A stretch of DNA of 43,143 bases from Anaerolineae bacterium (lineage in GTDB: Bacteria > Chloroflexota > Anaerolineae > Aggregatilineales > Phototrophicaceae), in assembly GCA_016789005.1 (NCBI GenBank), contig JAEURA010000054.1:1-43143 (forward strand), in the 5' to 3' direction. The notes beneath the pieces were generated by a model. That model made no database searches and was not told the DNA's origin. It worked only from the letters and a program-made list of their open reading frames with translations. The stretch's first letter is position 1; each line of letters starts with the position of its first letter. Positions 1 through 9,277 of this stretch are shown piece by piece. The position numbers and the translations under genes were made by a program.

Positions 1-239
1 TTGGCAGGCAGCGGCTCAATGCGGGTCATGGCGCTGAGCGCTGAAGCCACCGGATCATACTCCGGTTCGACCGGCGGCGCTGAAGGTGCTTCGGGGGGGG
101 TCTCCTGGGCAGAGTCGATCAGACGGCCCGCGCGGCGCATCCGCTCCAGCTGCTTCTGGCGTTCCTCACGCTTGCGGATGGCGAGGATGCGCTCCAGTTC
201 ATCAATGCTCAGTTCATCGACGGGTCGTTTGTCGCGCAT
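1..239 (-). CDS. Partial coiled-coil protein of unknown function (C-terminus outside window)
   Basis: The reverse strand reads open from an ATG at 239-237 to the window edge, giving 79 codons. The first 40 residues are strongly charged and heptad-like (DELSIDELERILAIRKREER), which suggests an amphipathic helix or coiled coil. After about residue 45 the sequence is rich in Pro, Ala and Glu, like a flexible linker. The start lies 20 bases after the methyltransferase stop on the same strand, so the two are probably co-transcribed. I do not recognise the family, and most of the protein may lie beyond the edge. Confidence 0.7.
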   Translation of the reverse strand, partial: MRDKRPVDELSIDELERILAIRKREERQKQLERMRRAGRLIDSAQETPPEAPSAPPVEPEYDPVASALSAMTRIEPLPA

Positions 240-259
240 CAGGCGTCTGTCTCAGACTC

Positions 260-1075
260 TCAACGGTCGATGGCGACGACGGCGAAGACTTCGCGCTCGA
301 AAAACCAGCGGAAGGGCGGCACGCGGAAGACGAACTTGCGCAGTCCGTCGATGAGCGGGTTTTCGCCCCATGACTGCGGCGGGCTTTCCAGCCAGACTTT
401 GCCGCGAAAACCGGCGGCGCGCAGCGTTCGGCTGAGGCTCCACATCGACTGTTCATTGACGTGGACATGCTCGTTGACCGAGACCAGGAAGTTGCGCGGG
501 TTCTTGGGGTAGTTGCCGCCCTGCCCCATGAGGGAGCGCAGCGAGCGCACCACCGGGTAGGCGTAGCGGTCGTACCAGATGTTGGGCGCGGTGTGGATGA
601 TGAAGCGCCCATCCGGTTTCATCACCCGGCGAATTTCGGCGAGCGACTGTTCCAGTTCCCAGGGATGCAGGTGTTCGACGACATCGAACATCAGCACCCG
701 GTCGAAAGCGCCGCTGGGGAACGGCAGATGCTTGGCATCCGCCTGATAGACGGCGGTCCTGCCCGGCGCGACGTTGTTGACCGGTTCGATGACCTGTTTG
801 GAGAGGTGAACCGCTACGGCGGCGTAGTCGATGCCGTAGGCATCTGCCCCAAGCTGCGCTGTGTGACGCAGAATTTCGCCGCGTCCACAGCCGACATCGA
901 GCACTTTCATCCCCGGCTTGACCGCTGCTAGGGCGAACGCCGACGCCAGCCGCCGCGAGAGATGCTGCCCTTCCGTCTCGTTGAACTCGTCGAAGCCTTC
1001 GCAGGCAGTGCGAAAATAGGCTTCGTCGTAGAGATCGGGCGATACCGGCGCCTGCCGCTGTTCGAGCTTTTCCAT
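260..1075 (-). CDS. Class I SAM-dependent methyltransferase
   Basis: Predicted 271-residue cytosolic methyltransferase of the Methyltransf_11/UbiG-like type. Motif I, which binds S-adenosylmethionine, is VLDVGCGRGE at about residues 57-66. It is followed by an acidic loop, a PFPSGAFDRVLMFDVVEHL segment (post-motif I to motif II) and a strand typical of the Rossmann fold. The N-terminus (LYDEAYFRTACEGFDEF) resembles methyltransferases that act in cell-surface glycan or lipid clusters, but the substrate cannot be read from sequence. A TTG two codons upstream (1081) would also fit; the ATG at 1075 is preferred. Neither start has a strong ribosome site. The partial coiled-coil gene follows 20 bases downstream. 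A promoter-like element lies upstream at 1129-1157. Confidence 0.85.
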   Translation of the reverse strand: MEKLEQRQAPVSPDLYDEAYFRTACEGFDEFNETEGQHLSRRLASAFALAAVKPGMKVLDVGCGRGEILRHTAQLGADAYGIDYAAVAVHLSKQVIEPVNNVAPGRTAVYQADAKHLPFPSGAFDRVLMFDVVEHLHPWELEQSLAEIRRVMKPDGRFIIHTAPNIWYDRYAYPVVRSLRSLMGQGGNYPKNPRNFLVSVNEHVHVNEQSMWSLSRTLRAAGFRGKVWLESPPQSWGENPLIDGLRKFVFRVPPFRWFFEREVFAVVAIDR

Positions 1076-1128
1076 AGACAAAGGCGATGAATCCAGAACG
1101 TCACATTACGTGGTGAGTAGTCCTGCGC

Positions 1129-1157
1129 ATTATAACCCACACACGCCGCCCTGTATA
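1129..1157 (-). promoter_or_regulatory. Putative sigma-70-type promoter of the methyltransferase operon
   Basis: On the minus strand there is a consensus TATAAT (1134-1129). A weak -35 hexamer, TATACA (1157-1152), lies 17 bases upstream. The -10 sits about 53 bases before the methyltransferase ATG, in the 90-base gap after ppk2. The -10 is perfect and the -35 is poor. Confidence 0.4.
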
Positions 1158-1166
1158 TCACAACCT

Positions 1167-2234
1167 CTACTGTTCCGGAGCGCGCTGAGCATAGGGGCTG
1201 GTCAGGAACAGGTGACGTTGACGCGGCGGGCGGACGTAATGCACATCGGGCGCCGGACGGGGCGGCAGTTCGAGCGCCTTAGGGATGATGTCCTCGTAGG
1301 GTATCATGCTCAGGATGTGCTCGATCACCGTCAGGCGCGCCAGTTCCTTGTTGTTCGATTCCACCTGATACCAGCGCGATTCAGGGATGTCGGTGTATTC
1401 CAGCATCAGGTCCTTGGCTTTGGAGTACTCCACCCAGCGCAGGCGAGTCTCCAGGTCCATCGGGCTGAGCTTCCAGCGGCGGCGAGGGTCTTTCGCCCGG
1501 CTCTGGAAGCGGCGTTCCTGTTCGGCGTCGCTGACCGACAGGTAGTACTTGAGCAGGATGATCCCGGAACGGACCAGCATACGCTCGAACTCCGGGCAGG
1601 AGCGCATGAACTCCCAGTACTCGTGGTCAGTGCAGAATCCCATCACGCGCTCGACACCGGCGCGGTTGTACCAACTGCGGTCGAAGATCACAATCTCTCC
1701 CGCAGACGGCAGATGCTCAACATAACGCTGGAAGTACCATTGGGTCCGTTCGCGGTCGGACGGCTTGCCCAATGCGACCTGACGAATTCCACGCGGGTTC
1801 ATCGGTTCCACGATACGCTGGATGACTCCGCCCTTCCCAGCCGCATCACGTCCCTCAAACAACAGGACAACGCGCAGCCCCTTCGCCTGAATCCAGTACT
1901 GAAGCTTGACCAGCTCGAACTGCAGCCGCCGCAGTTCTTTCAGGTAGAACCGAGCGAACTTCCTGGCGCTCAGCGGTCCTTTTTTCTTCTTCTTTTCCTT
2001 GTCCACATCCCCGGCACTGTCAGGTTTGCCGGCGCCATCTGTGTGTTCAGCGTGAGGCTTCTTTGCCTTCTTGTGTTTCTTGTGCAGCTTCTTGCCGGCG
2101 GACTGTTCGACAGCGAGGTCCCCCTCCACGTCAACCACCGGGTGGCCGTCAGCGCGATCGCCATCCGAGCGTGCAGCGAGAATCACAGCATCAGGTGCTT
2201 GGTCCAGGTCACTGTCTTCCATCATCATCGTCAT
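1167..2234 (-). CDS. ppk2: Polyphosphate kinase 2 family protein
   Basis: Polyphosphate-dependent (d)NDP or AMP kinase of the PPK2 family, 355 residues. Walker A reads FEGRDAAGKGG (about residues 126-136) and Walker B is in IVIFDRSWYNRAGVERVMGF (about 181-200). Both are PPK2 hallmarks, and the lid region RTQWYFQRYVEHLP is present. The core (about residues 88-345) has normal length for a single-domain PPK2. The first 85 residues are an added acidic then lysine-rich low-complexity extension (KKLHKKHKKAKK, then KEKKKKK), which could bind polyphosphate or nucleic acid. The ATG follows an AGGGAAG ribosome site. The gene appears monocistronic. Whether it favours ADP, GDP or AMP cannot be decided here. 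Confidence 0.93.
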   Translation of the reverse strand: MTMMMEDSDLDQAPDAVILAARSDGDRADGHPVVDVEGDLAVEQSAGKKLHKKHKKAKKPHAEHTDGAGKPDSAGDVDKEKKKKKGPLSARKFARFYLKELRRLQFELVKLQYWIQAKGLRVVLLFEGRDAAGKGGVIQRIVEPMNPRGIRQVALGKPSDRERTQWYFQRYVEHLPSAGEIVIFDRSWYNRAGVERVMGFCTDHEYWEFMRSCPEFERMLVRSGIILLKYYLSVSDAEQERRFQSRAKDPRRRWKLSPMDLETRLRWVEYSKAKDLMLEYTDIPESRWYQVESNNKELARLTVIEHILSMIPYEDIIPKALELPPRPAPDVHYVRPPRQRHLFLTSPYAQRAPEQ

Positions 2235-2267
2235 GGTCTTCCCTCGCAGCTTGCTGAATAGGTCTGC

Positions 2268-2456
2268 TCACGAATGGCGAGAATCACATCCGCACAGCCC
2301 GCCGCACAACCGAACACCTTCAGGTTGAGTGGGCAGAAGCGGGCGGTTGGGGCGGGCAAAGGCACTGCAGAGAGGATTGACATCCTGCGCCAGGGTGGCG
2401 CAGGCACAGGTTGAGGCGATGAGGAGGACCGGCAACACAGCGCGCTTCATCGGCAT
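2268..2456 (-). CDS. Possible small exported protein
   Basis: A 62-codon frame begins ATG-CCG-ATG and encodes a short basic start, a hydrophobic stretch (AVLPVLLIASTCACATLA) and a small Cys/Pro-containing tail. This looks like a signal peptide with a lipobox-like or signal-peptidase-I site around ACATLAQD. A TAAAAT hexamer lies about 40 bases upstream. It ends 33 bases before ppk2 on the same strand, so it could share a transcript. I know of no homologue and the tail is short, so this may be a chance frame. The rest of the 2235-2625 gap shows nothing else I can name. Confidence 0.35.
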   Translation of the reverse strand: MPMKRAVLPVLLIASTCACATLAQDVNPLCSAFARPNRPLLPTQPEGVRLCGGLCGCDSRHS

Positions 2457-2625
2457 AACCCGCCAGAGGCATCTTGAACGAGTCCTATTTTAGCACAAAG
2501 CCCTCTGGCACGGGGGGAGGCAGGTCCAGCCCGTTCGGCGTCTGACGGGGTTCTGCCACTCGCGCAACCTCTCCATTCCTTGCTAAACTTATTCGGCGCT
2601 GTTGAAGACAAGAGTGGGTGCAGGG

Positions 2626-3552
2626 ATGCGGATTATCATCACAGGTGGATCAGGGCTGATCGGACACCGTCTGAGCTACTGGATGGTGCGCGAAGAACAT
2701 GAAGTGATCGTCCTGAGTCGCAATTCGCAGGCAAAACGCATGCCGCCCAACGTCCAGGGCGCGCGCTGGGACGGGTATTCTTCGTTCGGCTGGGGACACT
2801 TGATCGACGAAAACACCGTGATCGTCAATCTCGCCGGCGAAAGCCTGACCGGCTGGCGCTGGACCAAACGGCACAAGCAGCGTGTGATGGGCAGCCGCAT
2901 CGACACCACCGAAGCTGTCGGGGAAGCCATCGCCCGCGCCCCGCGCAAGCCCGCCCTGCTCATTCAGGCGTCGACGGTCGGCTACTATGGCAGCCGGGGT
3001 GACGACATCCTCAGCGAATCCGCGCCGGCGGGTAAAGGCTTCCTCGCCGACGTGTGCGAGGAATGGGAAGAAATCGCTGCGCAGATCGGCGTGCAGACCG
3101 CCATCCTGCGCATGGGGTTTGTGTTAAGCCGCGACGGGGGGTTCCTGAAGCCGATGCGGACGGCGGCGCGGCTGCTCACCCGGCAGTTTGGCGACGGCAG
3201 CCAGTGGCTCTCCTGGGTGCACATCGACGATGCCGTCCACGCCATCAGCCACCTGATCCGGCAAAAGAAAAGCGAGGGCGTCTACAATCTGACTGCGCCG
3301 AACCCCGTCACCAACGTCGACTTCATGAAGATGCTGTCACACACGATGGGCGCGCCGCGCCTGATCGGCGTCCCGACCTGGGCGCTCAATCTGATGATGG
3401 GCGAGCAGTCGGCGGTGCTGCTCTACAGCCAGCGCGTCCTGCCGAACCGCCTGCTGGAAACGGGCTATCGCTTCAAGTACCCCACCCTCGATATCGCCCT
3501 CGACCAGCTTCTGGGGCGGCACTACGAAGGGCGTGGGCGGCGCAATTCGTAG
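2626..3552 (+). CDS. TIGR01777 family NAD(P)-dependent epimerase-like protein
   Basis: Extended short-chain dehydrogenase of the TIGR01777 family (YfcH/SDR39U1 type), 308 residues. The N-terminal nucleotide-binding motif is ITGGSGLIG (about residues 4-12). Family signatures VNLAGESLTGWRW and LIQASTVGYYGSRGDD follow, then LRMGFVLSRDGGFL. The C-terminal DUF1731-like part contains GVPTWALNLMMGEQSAVLLYSQRVLPNRLLETGY. The physiological substrate of this family is not established. An in-frame TTG 24 bases upstream exists, but ATG 2626 places the Rossmann strand at the usual first residues. It converges on the LarA-like gene, with three bases between the stops. Confidence 0.9.
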   Translation: MRIIITGGSGLIGHRLSYWMVREEHEVIVLSRNSQAKRMPPNVQGARWDGYSSFGWGHLIDENTVIVNLAGESLTGWRWTKRHKQRVMGSRIDTTEAVGEAIARAPRKPALLIQASTVGYYGSRGDDILSESAPAGKGFLADVCEEWEEIAAQIGVQTAILRMGFVLSRDGGFLKPMRTAARLLTRQFGDGSQWLSWVHIDDAVHAISHLIRQKKSEGVYNLTAPNPVTNVDFMKMLSHTMGAPRLIGVPTWALNLMMGEQSAVLLYSQRVLPNRLLETGYRFKYPTLDIALDQLLGRHYEGRGRRNS

Positions 3553-3555
3553 GGT

Positions 3556-4845
3556 TCACGCCTTCGTCTTCAATCGATAAAGCATTTCGCCGGCTTTGGG
3601 CACGAAGAGGATGCCCTCGGCTTCGCGCCCCTGCCACTCCGCAAGGTTGAGGGTGTTCGGGTCCAGGTAGCCGAGCGACAGCTGCTCGCAGTCCTCGCGC
3701 GAGATGCGGCTGGACAGCGTCACCCGAATGCGCGCCCGCTCGACGCCCTCGTCATAGGTCCCGCTGCCGCGCAGATGCGTCCCATGCGCCAGCACCCCCA
3801 GCGGCAGATGCCCGTATTTGTCCCACTGTTTGAGGTAGAAATCGCGCACGTGGTAGCCCGCTTCGTAGATGTATTTGCCGTGCACATGGCTGACTACATC
3901 GAGGTGCGGCGCGTAGACGATGACCTCACCGCCATCGGCGATGGCGGGTTCCAGCTTGTACATCGCCTTCGCACCGGTCCACAACTCGTCATACATGGCG
4001 GGCGACCAAGACAGGACGCGCTGGTACGGCTGATCGACCCACAGGATGTGCCGCTGCGATGACAGATCGGCGGCGGCTTCCCAGGCGGGCAGGTGATCGC
4101 CGATGAAGATGCCGGCGACGCCGTCCTTGACCTCGCCATGCGAGACGATCACCAGTCCGACCAGGGTGATCGGTATCGGCACAAGGGCAGCAGCGGCGTG
4201 GACCATCTCGCGCACCGGCGTGTGCTTGACGCCGATGGTGTTCAGGATAGTCGCCAGCGCGCCGAGCCAGTGCGTGACGTTGATCATCTCCGCGCCGGAA
4301 ATACCGGGGAAGAGATATTTCGCCCCACCGGAAAAGCCAACCACCTCGTGCGGAAAAGTCGGTCCCAGGATGATCAGGTGATCATAGTCCAGCGCCAGCC
4401 GGTTGAGGCGCACCGGCACATCCCCGCCGAGCGACGGATGCCACAGATCGCCGGCGATCTGCTGCACCTGCTGGCGGGTGATCGTGCCGATCTGGGTCAG
4501 GGCATCCGGGTCATCCCAGGCATGGTTCAGCAGCCCGATATGTCGAAACGCCCCGGCGCGTTCCTCGGCGCTGATGCCGACCAGCCGGTTGAGCGCCTCT
4601 TCCGACAGCGGTGGATGCGTGCCCAGAGCGACCATGAAGTCGATCTGCCGCGCCGCGCCCAGCGCCTCGACCATCATGCGGAACAGCATGCCCAGCGGCA
4701 GGGTGCGCGTGTGATCCGGGATCAGGATGAGCAGCTTCGCGCCACGAAATCTGCCGGCAAGCCCGGCGTACAGCACCGAGCGAATCGCCTGTGGTTCAAG
4801 GATGCCCTCGCGGGCTGACGCCTGGGCGTACAGCGCATTGTTCAC
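3556..4845 (-). CDS. LarA-type nickel-pincer racemase/epimerase family protein
   Basis: Member of the lactate racemase LarA superfamily, which isomerises 2-hydroxyacids with a nickel-pincer nucleotide; 429 residues from GTG 4845. The start is set by an AGGGAA ribosome site and by the upstream aminotransferase stop 16 bases away. LarA key residues appear with matching spacing: H77 in GTHPPLSEE, H166 in FPHEVVGFSGGAK, K176 in the same motif and H192 in EMINVTHW. The K to H distance of 16 and H to K distance of 10 equal those of Lactobacillus plantarum LarA (H174, K184, H200). DHTRTLP replaces the usual D-TRP motif. No larB/C/E cofactor genes lie in the window. It probably forms an operon with the aminotransferase; the 2-hydroxyacid substrate is unknown. 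Confidence 0.82.
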   Translation of the reverse strand: MNNALYAQASAREGILEPQAIRSVLYAGLAGRFRGAKLLILIPDHTRTLPLGMLFRMMVEALGAARQIDFMVALGTHPPLSEEALNRLVGISAEERAGAFRHIGLLNHAWDDPDALTQIGTITRQQVQQIAGDLWHPSLGGDVPVRLNRLALDYDHLIILGPTFPHEVVGFSGGAKYLFPGISGAEMINVTHWLGALATILNTIGVKHTPVREMVHAAAALVPIPITLVGLVIVSHGEVKDGVAGIFIGDHLPAWEAAADLSSQRHILWVDQPYQRVLSWSPAMYDELWTGAKAMYKLEPAIADGGEVIVYAPHLDVVSHVHGKYIYEAGYHVRDFYLKQWDKYGHLPLGVLAHGTHLRGSGTYDEGVERARIRVTLSSRISREDCEQLSLGYLDPNTLNLAEWQGREAEGILFVPKAGEMLYRLKTKA

Positions 4846-4861
4846 AGCAGGGTTCCCTGCT

Positions 4862-6088
4862 TCATATCGCCACCCGTACCGCGTCCTTGAGCAGCGCACC
4901 CAACCGGCGGATGCCCGCTTCGATCATCTCTGGACGGGCGTTGGAGAAGTTGAGCCGGAAGGTGTTCCTGCCCATCTCGCCGATGTGGAAGCTGTCTGCC
5001 GGGACGAAGGCAACCTTCTGTTCCAGCGCCAGCTTAAGAATTTCCGTCGCGTCCATACGCTCTGGCATGGTGACCAGCAGAAACAGCCCGCCTTCGGGGC
5101 GCGTCCAGGTCACTTCCGCCGGAAAACACTCCTCCATCGTGCGCAGCATCAGGTCACGGCGCTGGCGGTAGACCTCGCGCAGCCGGGCGATATGATCGTC
5201 CAGGAAGCTGCCGTCGCGCACCGCTTCATAGACGATGAACTGGTTGAGCGTGCTGGTGTGCAAATCTGCCGCCTGCTTCGCCTGTACCAGTTTGTCGATC
5301 ACCGGGAACGCCGCCGCGATCCAGCCGACGCGCAAGCCCGGCGTGAGCGTCTTGGAAAACGTCCCGGCGTACATCGTCGTGCAGTCGTCAAGCGCGCTGG
5401 TCTTGCGGACTACCGCCTCGACCTGCTGCACCGAGGGCAGCGTCTCCCCACTGTAGCGCAGCGCGCCATAAGGGTCGTCTTCGTACAAGGGAAGGTCGTA
5501 GCGCGCCAGCAGCTCCGCCAGTTTGACACGGCGCTCATAGCTGAGCGTCACCCCCTGCGGGTTCTGAAAGTTGGGAATCGAATACGCCGCCTTGAAAGAA
5601 CGCTTCTCCAGCAGCGCCGCCAGCGCGTCAATTTGCATGCCGTCGTGGTCGGTCGGCACGGCGGCGAAGTCCAGCAGATACGGACGCCATGCCGTCAGCA
5701 TGCCGACGTAGGTCGGGTTCTCGACGATCACCGCGTCACCTTCATCGAAGAGGATTTTGCCGACGATATCCTGCGCCTGCTGCGACCCGCTGACGATCAG
5801 GATGTTCTCCGGTTTCACCTTCAACGTCTCGGTGGACAGCCGATCGGCGATCCAGCCGCGCAGTTCCGGCATGCCTTCACTCGTGCTGTACTGAAGCGCT
5901 TCGCGCCCCCGTTCGGTCAGCGCCAGCTCGGCAGCCTGCTGAATGCGCTCGACCGGAAAAAGCTCCGGCGCGGGCAGCCCGCCGGCGAAGGAGATGACAT
6001 CCGGCTGAGACGTCAGCTTCAGAATCTCGCGCACGGTTGAACGCTTCATCTGCGACGTGCGCTTGGCAAAGAGTTTGTCCCAGGTCAT
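4862..6088 (-). CDS. PLP-dependent class I/II aminotransferase (LysN/MocR-like catalytic domain)
   Basis: Fold-type I aminotransferase, 408 residues. The N-terminus ([15 protein letters not shown]) and core resemble 2-aminoadipate aminotransferase and the catalytic half of MocR regulators. No winged-helix domain is fused, so it is an enzyme, not a MocR regulator. The PLP-binding lysine is K246 in [17 protein letters not shown]. The ring-stacking and pyridine-nitrogen positions appear in IPNFQNPQG and YEDDPYG. The ATG follows an AGGA site eight bases upstream. The LarA-like gene begins 16 bases after its stop, which suggests coupled amino-acid/2-oxoacid/2-hydroxyacid metabolism. It is divergent from the acyl-CoA synthetase gene across about 215 bases. 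Broad substrate range is likely. Confidence 0.9.
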   Translation of the reverse strand: MTWDKLFAKRTSQMKRSTVREILKLTSQPDVISFAGGLPAPELFPVERIQQAAELALTERGREALQYSTSEGMPELRGWIADRLSTETLKVKPENILIVSGSQQAQDIVGKILFDEGDAVIVENPTYVGMLTAWRPYLLDFAAVPTDHDGMQIDALAALLEKRSFKAAYSIPNFQNPQGVTLSYERRVKLAELLARYDLPLYEDDPYGALRYSGETLPSVQQVEAVVRKTSALDDCTTMYAGTFSKTLTPGLRVGWIAAAFPVIDKLVQAKQAADLHTSTLNQFIVYEAVRDGSFLDDHIARLREVYRQRRDLMLRTMEECFPAEVTWTRPEGGLFLLVTMPERMDATEILKLALEQKVAFVPADSFHIGEMGRNTFRLNFSNARPEMIEAGIRRLGALLKDAVRVAI

Positions 6089-6303
6089 CGCGCCTATCCT
6101 TTCGCCGATCGGGCGTCAATCTGCATCGTCTGCATGATAGAGGATCGCCTTCGCAGGCGCATAGTGCCAGTGATTCCAACTTATTCGCCGCCAAAATTCA
6201 GCACGTTTCGCACCGTGCAAAGGTGCTATTCGTCCTTTCCCCTCCCTCTACCGCGCGCTATGATTCCTTTCGCTTTGTCAGCCTATCATCGGGAAGTGAG
6301 CGA

Positions 6304-9051
6304 ATGCAAAATCGCGAAGCGGTCCAGACCAAAATCCCCACCGGACTCGATGTCATCTTTTCCCCCAAGACGGTCGCAGTGGTGGGGGCGACCGAGCGCG
6401 CCGGCAGCGTCGGACGCACCATCTTCTGGAACCTGATCAGCAGCCCCTTCGGCGGAACCGTGTACCCGGTCAACCCGACCCGTACCAGCATCCTCGGCGT
6501 GCGCGCCTACCCCAGCCTGAAGGACGTGCCCGACAAGATCGACCTGGTCGTCATCGTCCTGCCCGCCAAGACGGTTCCGGGCGTCATTCGGGAATGCGTC
6601 GAGCTGGGAATCACCGGAGCGATCATCATCTCGGCAGGCTTCAAGGAAGTGGGCGCGGAAGGCGCTGCCCTGGAAGCCGAAGTCCTGTCGATTGCCCGTC
6701 AGGGCGGCATGCGCCTGATCGGTCCCAACTGCCTGGGCGTCATGCGTCCGATCAACGGCATGAACGCCACCTTCGCCGACGGCATCGCCAACCCCGGCGC
6801 GGTCGCCTTCATCAGCCAGTCCGGCGCGCTCCTGACCTCGGTGCTGGATTGGAGCCGCAGCGAAAATGTCGGCTTCAGCGCCTTCATCTCCGTCGGGACG
6901 ATGCTCGATGTCGGCTGGGGCGACCTGATAGACTACCTGGGACACGACGACGCCACCGAGAGCATCGTCATCTATATGGAATCGGTCGGCGACGCCCGAT
7001 CGGCGCTTTCGGCGGCGCGCGAAGTGGCGCTGAGCAAGCCGATCATCGTCATCAAAGCGGGCAGGACGGAAGCCGCCGCCCATGCCGCAGCCTCGCACAC
7101 CGGATCGCTGACCGGCAGCGACTCCGTGCTGGACGCCGCCTTCAAGCGCAGCGGCATCCTGCGCGTCGATCGCATCAGCGACGTGTTCTACATGGCGGAG
7201 GTGCTCGCCAAGCAGCCGCGCCCCAAAGGCAACCGCCTGACGATCATCACCAACGCCGGCGGTCCCGGCGTGCTGGCGACCGACTCGCTGATCGGCGATG
7301 GCGGCGATCTGGCAGCGATCAGCGACGCCACGATGGGCGAATTGAACAAAATCCTGCCCTCGGCGTGGAGTCACGGCAACCCGGTCGATGTACTCGGCGA
7401 CGCCACCCCCGAACTGTACGCCAAAACCCTGGAAATCGTCGGCAAGGACGAGAATACCGACGGCACGCTGGTCATCCTGACCCCACAGGCGATGACCGAC
7501 CCGACGGCGACCGCTGCCGAACTTCAGCGCTTCGCCCAGTATGAAGATAAGCCGGTGCTGGCAAGCTGGATGGGCGGTCCCGGCGTCGCGGAAGGGGTGC
7601 GCATCCTGAACAAGGCGGACGTGCCAACCTTCAACTTCCCGGATACAGCGGCGAGGGTGTTCAACTACATGTGGCAGTACACCGAAAACCTGCGCGCCAT
7701 CTATCAGACCCCGATGCTGCCGATGGACAGCGACTTCCAGACGCCCGACCGCGAACGGGTCAGCGCCATCCTCAGGCACGTGCGCGACTCTGGGCGGACC
7801 ATCCTGACCGAGTACGAGTCCAAGCAGGTGCTCGCGGCGTATTACATCCCGACCGTGCAGACGCTTCTGGCGTCCTCCGCCGACGAAGCCGCCGCCCACG
7901 CCGCCAGCCTTGGCTACCCGGTGGTGCTCAAACTGAACAGCGAGACGATCACCCACAAGACCGATGTCGGCGGCGTGCAGCTCAACCTGCGCGACGAAGC
8001 GGCGGTGCGCGGCGCTTTCGACCTCATTCAGAAGAACGTGACCGAACACGCCGGCGCGCAGCACTTTCTGGGCGTCACCGTGCAGCCGATGGCGAAGCTG
8101 GACGGCTATGAACTGATCCTCGGCAGCAGCATCGACCCGCAGTTCGGTCCCGTGCTGCTCTTCGGCGCGGGCGGCACGATGGTTGAAGTCTTCAAAGACA
8201 GCACCCTCGGCTTGCCGCCGCTGACCAACACGCTGGCGCGGCGCATGATCGAAGAGACGAAGATCGCCAAAGCGCTCAAGGGCGTGCGCGGTCGCCCGCC
8301 GGTAGATATGAATGCGCTGGACCAGGTCCTCGTGCGCTTCAGCCAGCTCGTCGTCGAACAACCCTGGATCGCCGAGATGGACATCAACCCCCTGCTCGTC
8401 TCGCACGACAGCATCATCGCCCTCGACGCCCGCGTCGTCACGCATCCGGCGAGCCTGCGCGAAGATCAGCTGCCGCGCCCGGCGATTCGCCCCTATCCGA
8501 CGCAGTACGTCGAACCCTGGACGCTGCGCGATGGCACAAAAGTGACCATCCGCCCGATTCGCCCTGAAGACGAGCCGCTCATGGTGCAGTTCCACGAAAG
8601 CCTGTCGGAGCGTACGGTCTTCCTGCGCTACGTTGAAGCGATGGACCTGACGCAGCGCATCGCCCATGACCGATTGTCACGGCTGTGCTTCATCGACTAT
8701 GACCGTGAAATGGCGCTGGTCGTGGTGCGGCGTGACGAGAACACCCGGGGCGAGCCGCAGATCATCGCCATCGCCCGCCTGACCAAGATGCGCAACGCCG
8801 TGCCGGGACAGAAGACGGAGGCGGAATATGGCATGCTGGTCAGCGACAAGTACCAGCATCAGGGCATCGGTCAGGAACTGATGAAGCGGCTGGTTGGCAT
8901 CGGGAAGGACGAGAAGATCGACGTGATGTGGGGGACTGTCTACGCCGAGAACCCGGAGATGATCCGGCTGGCGGAGAAGTACGGCTTCACCGTCACCCCC
9001 ACCGAGCGCGAACACATCCTGCGCATGGAGATGGACCTTTCCAACATCTGA
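6304..9051 (+). CDS. ADP-forming acyl-CoA synthetase fused to GNAT N-acetyltransferase
   Basis: A 915-residue protein in the Pat/PatZ architecture: CoA-binding Rossmann domain (about 15-140, [17 protein letters not shown]), succinyl-CoA-ligase-like flavodoxin domains (about 165-460), ATP-grasp domain (about 495-720, with [20 protein letters not shown]) and C-terminal GNAT domain (about 740-915, with [14 protein letters not shown] as the acetyl-CoA loop). Classical protein acetyltransferase Pat is reported to have lost the phosphorylatable histidine of the synthetase half. Here the [10 protein letters not shown] motif keeps a histidine (H265), so the synthetase may still be active. ATG 6304 is preferred over upstream in-frame starts because GGAAGTGAG precedes it and the family begins here. 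A strong terminator follows at 9083. Confidence 0.9.
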   Translation: MQNREAVQTKIPTGLDVIFSPKTVAVVGATERAGSVGRTIFWNLISSPFGGTVYPVNPTRTSILGVRAYPSLKDVPDKIDLVVIVLPAKTVPGVIRECVELGITGAIIISAGFKEVGAEGAALEAEVLSIARQGGMRLIGPNCLGVMRPINGMNATFADGIANPGAVAFISQSGALLTSVLDWSRSENVGFSAFISVGTMLDVGWGDLIDYLGHDDATESIVIYMESVGDARSALSAAREVALSKPIIVIKAGRTEAAAHAAASHTGSLTGSDSVLDAAFKRSGILRVDRISDVFYMAEVLAKQPRPKGNRLTIITNAGGPGVLATDSLIGDGGDLAAISDATMGELNKILPSAWSHGNPVDVLGDATPELYAKTLEIVGKDENTDGTLVILTPQAMTDPTATAAELQRFAQYEDKPVLASWMGGPGVAEGVRILNKADVPTFNFPDTAARVFNYMWQYTENLRAIYQTPMLPMDSDFQTPDRERVSAILRHVRDSGRTILTEYESKQVLAAYYIPTVQTLLASSADEAAAHAASLGYPVVLKLNSETITHKTDVGGVQLNLRDEAAVRGAFDLIQKNVTEHAGAQHFLGVTVQPMAKLDGYELILGSSIDPQFGPVLLFGAGGTMVEVFKDSTLGLPPLTNTLARRMIEETKIAKALKGVRGRPPVDMNALDQVLVRFSQLVVEQPWIAEMDINPLLVSHDSIIALDARVVTHPASLREDQLPRPAIRPYPTQYVEPWTLRDGTKVTIRPIRPEDEPLMVQFHESLSERTVFLRYVEAMDLTQRIAHDRLSRLCFIDYDREMALVVVRRDENTRGEPQIIAIARLTKMRNAVPGQKTEAEYGMLVSDKYQHQGIGQELMKRLVGIGKDEKIDVMWGTVYAENPEMIRLAEKYGFTVTPTEREHILRMEMDLSNI

Positions 9052-9082
9052 CGCCGGCGGGCAGTATCCCACCTGGCTCTTG

Positions 9083-9113
9083 AGAGGCGCGGCTTCGGCT
9101 GCGCCTCTTTTTT
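9083..9113 (+). terminator. Rho-independent terminator after the acyl-CoA synthetase/GNAT gene
   Basis: A perfect 8-bp stem, AGAGGCGC (9083-9090) with GCGCCTCT (9101-9108), has a 10-base loop and runs into six T residues. It starts 31 bases after the stop codon. Confidence 0.9.
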
Positions 9114-9277
9114 GGGGATCACGCTGATCAGTCATCCGGCAGACTCCCGATGTCCGGTGAGGTCCGTACTTTTTCCCACCCCCCCAAACATTCCCGTGCC
9201 GTTCCGAACGACTGTATGATCTCATCATCTGTTTTCGGCAAAATCAGATCACGGCGCAGGTCCATCGGAGGGCGATC

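Noticed and set aside
1110..2261. 383-codon plus-strand frame opposite ppk2
   Set aside because: Antisense to a clear PPK2 and lacking motifs.
4727..6040. 437-codon plus-strand frame opposite the aminotransferase
   Set aside because: Antisense shadow; the aminotransferase with its PLP lysine is on the other strand.
6286..8667. 793-codon minus-strand open frame opposite the acyl-CoA synthetase/GNAT gene
   Set aside because: It is an antisense shadow of a high-GC gene: the plus strand has clear domains, while this translation is Arg/His/Gly-rich without any motif.
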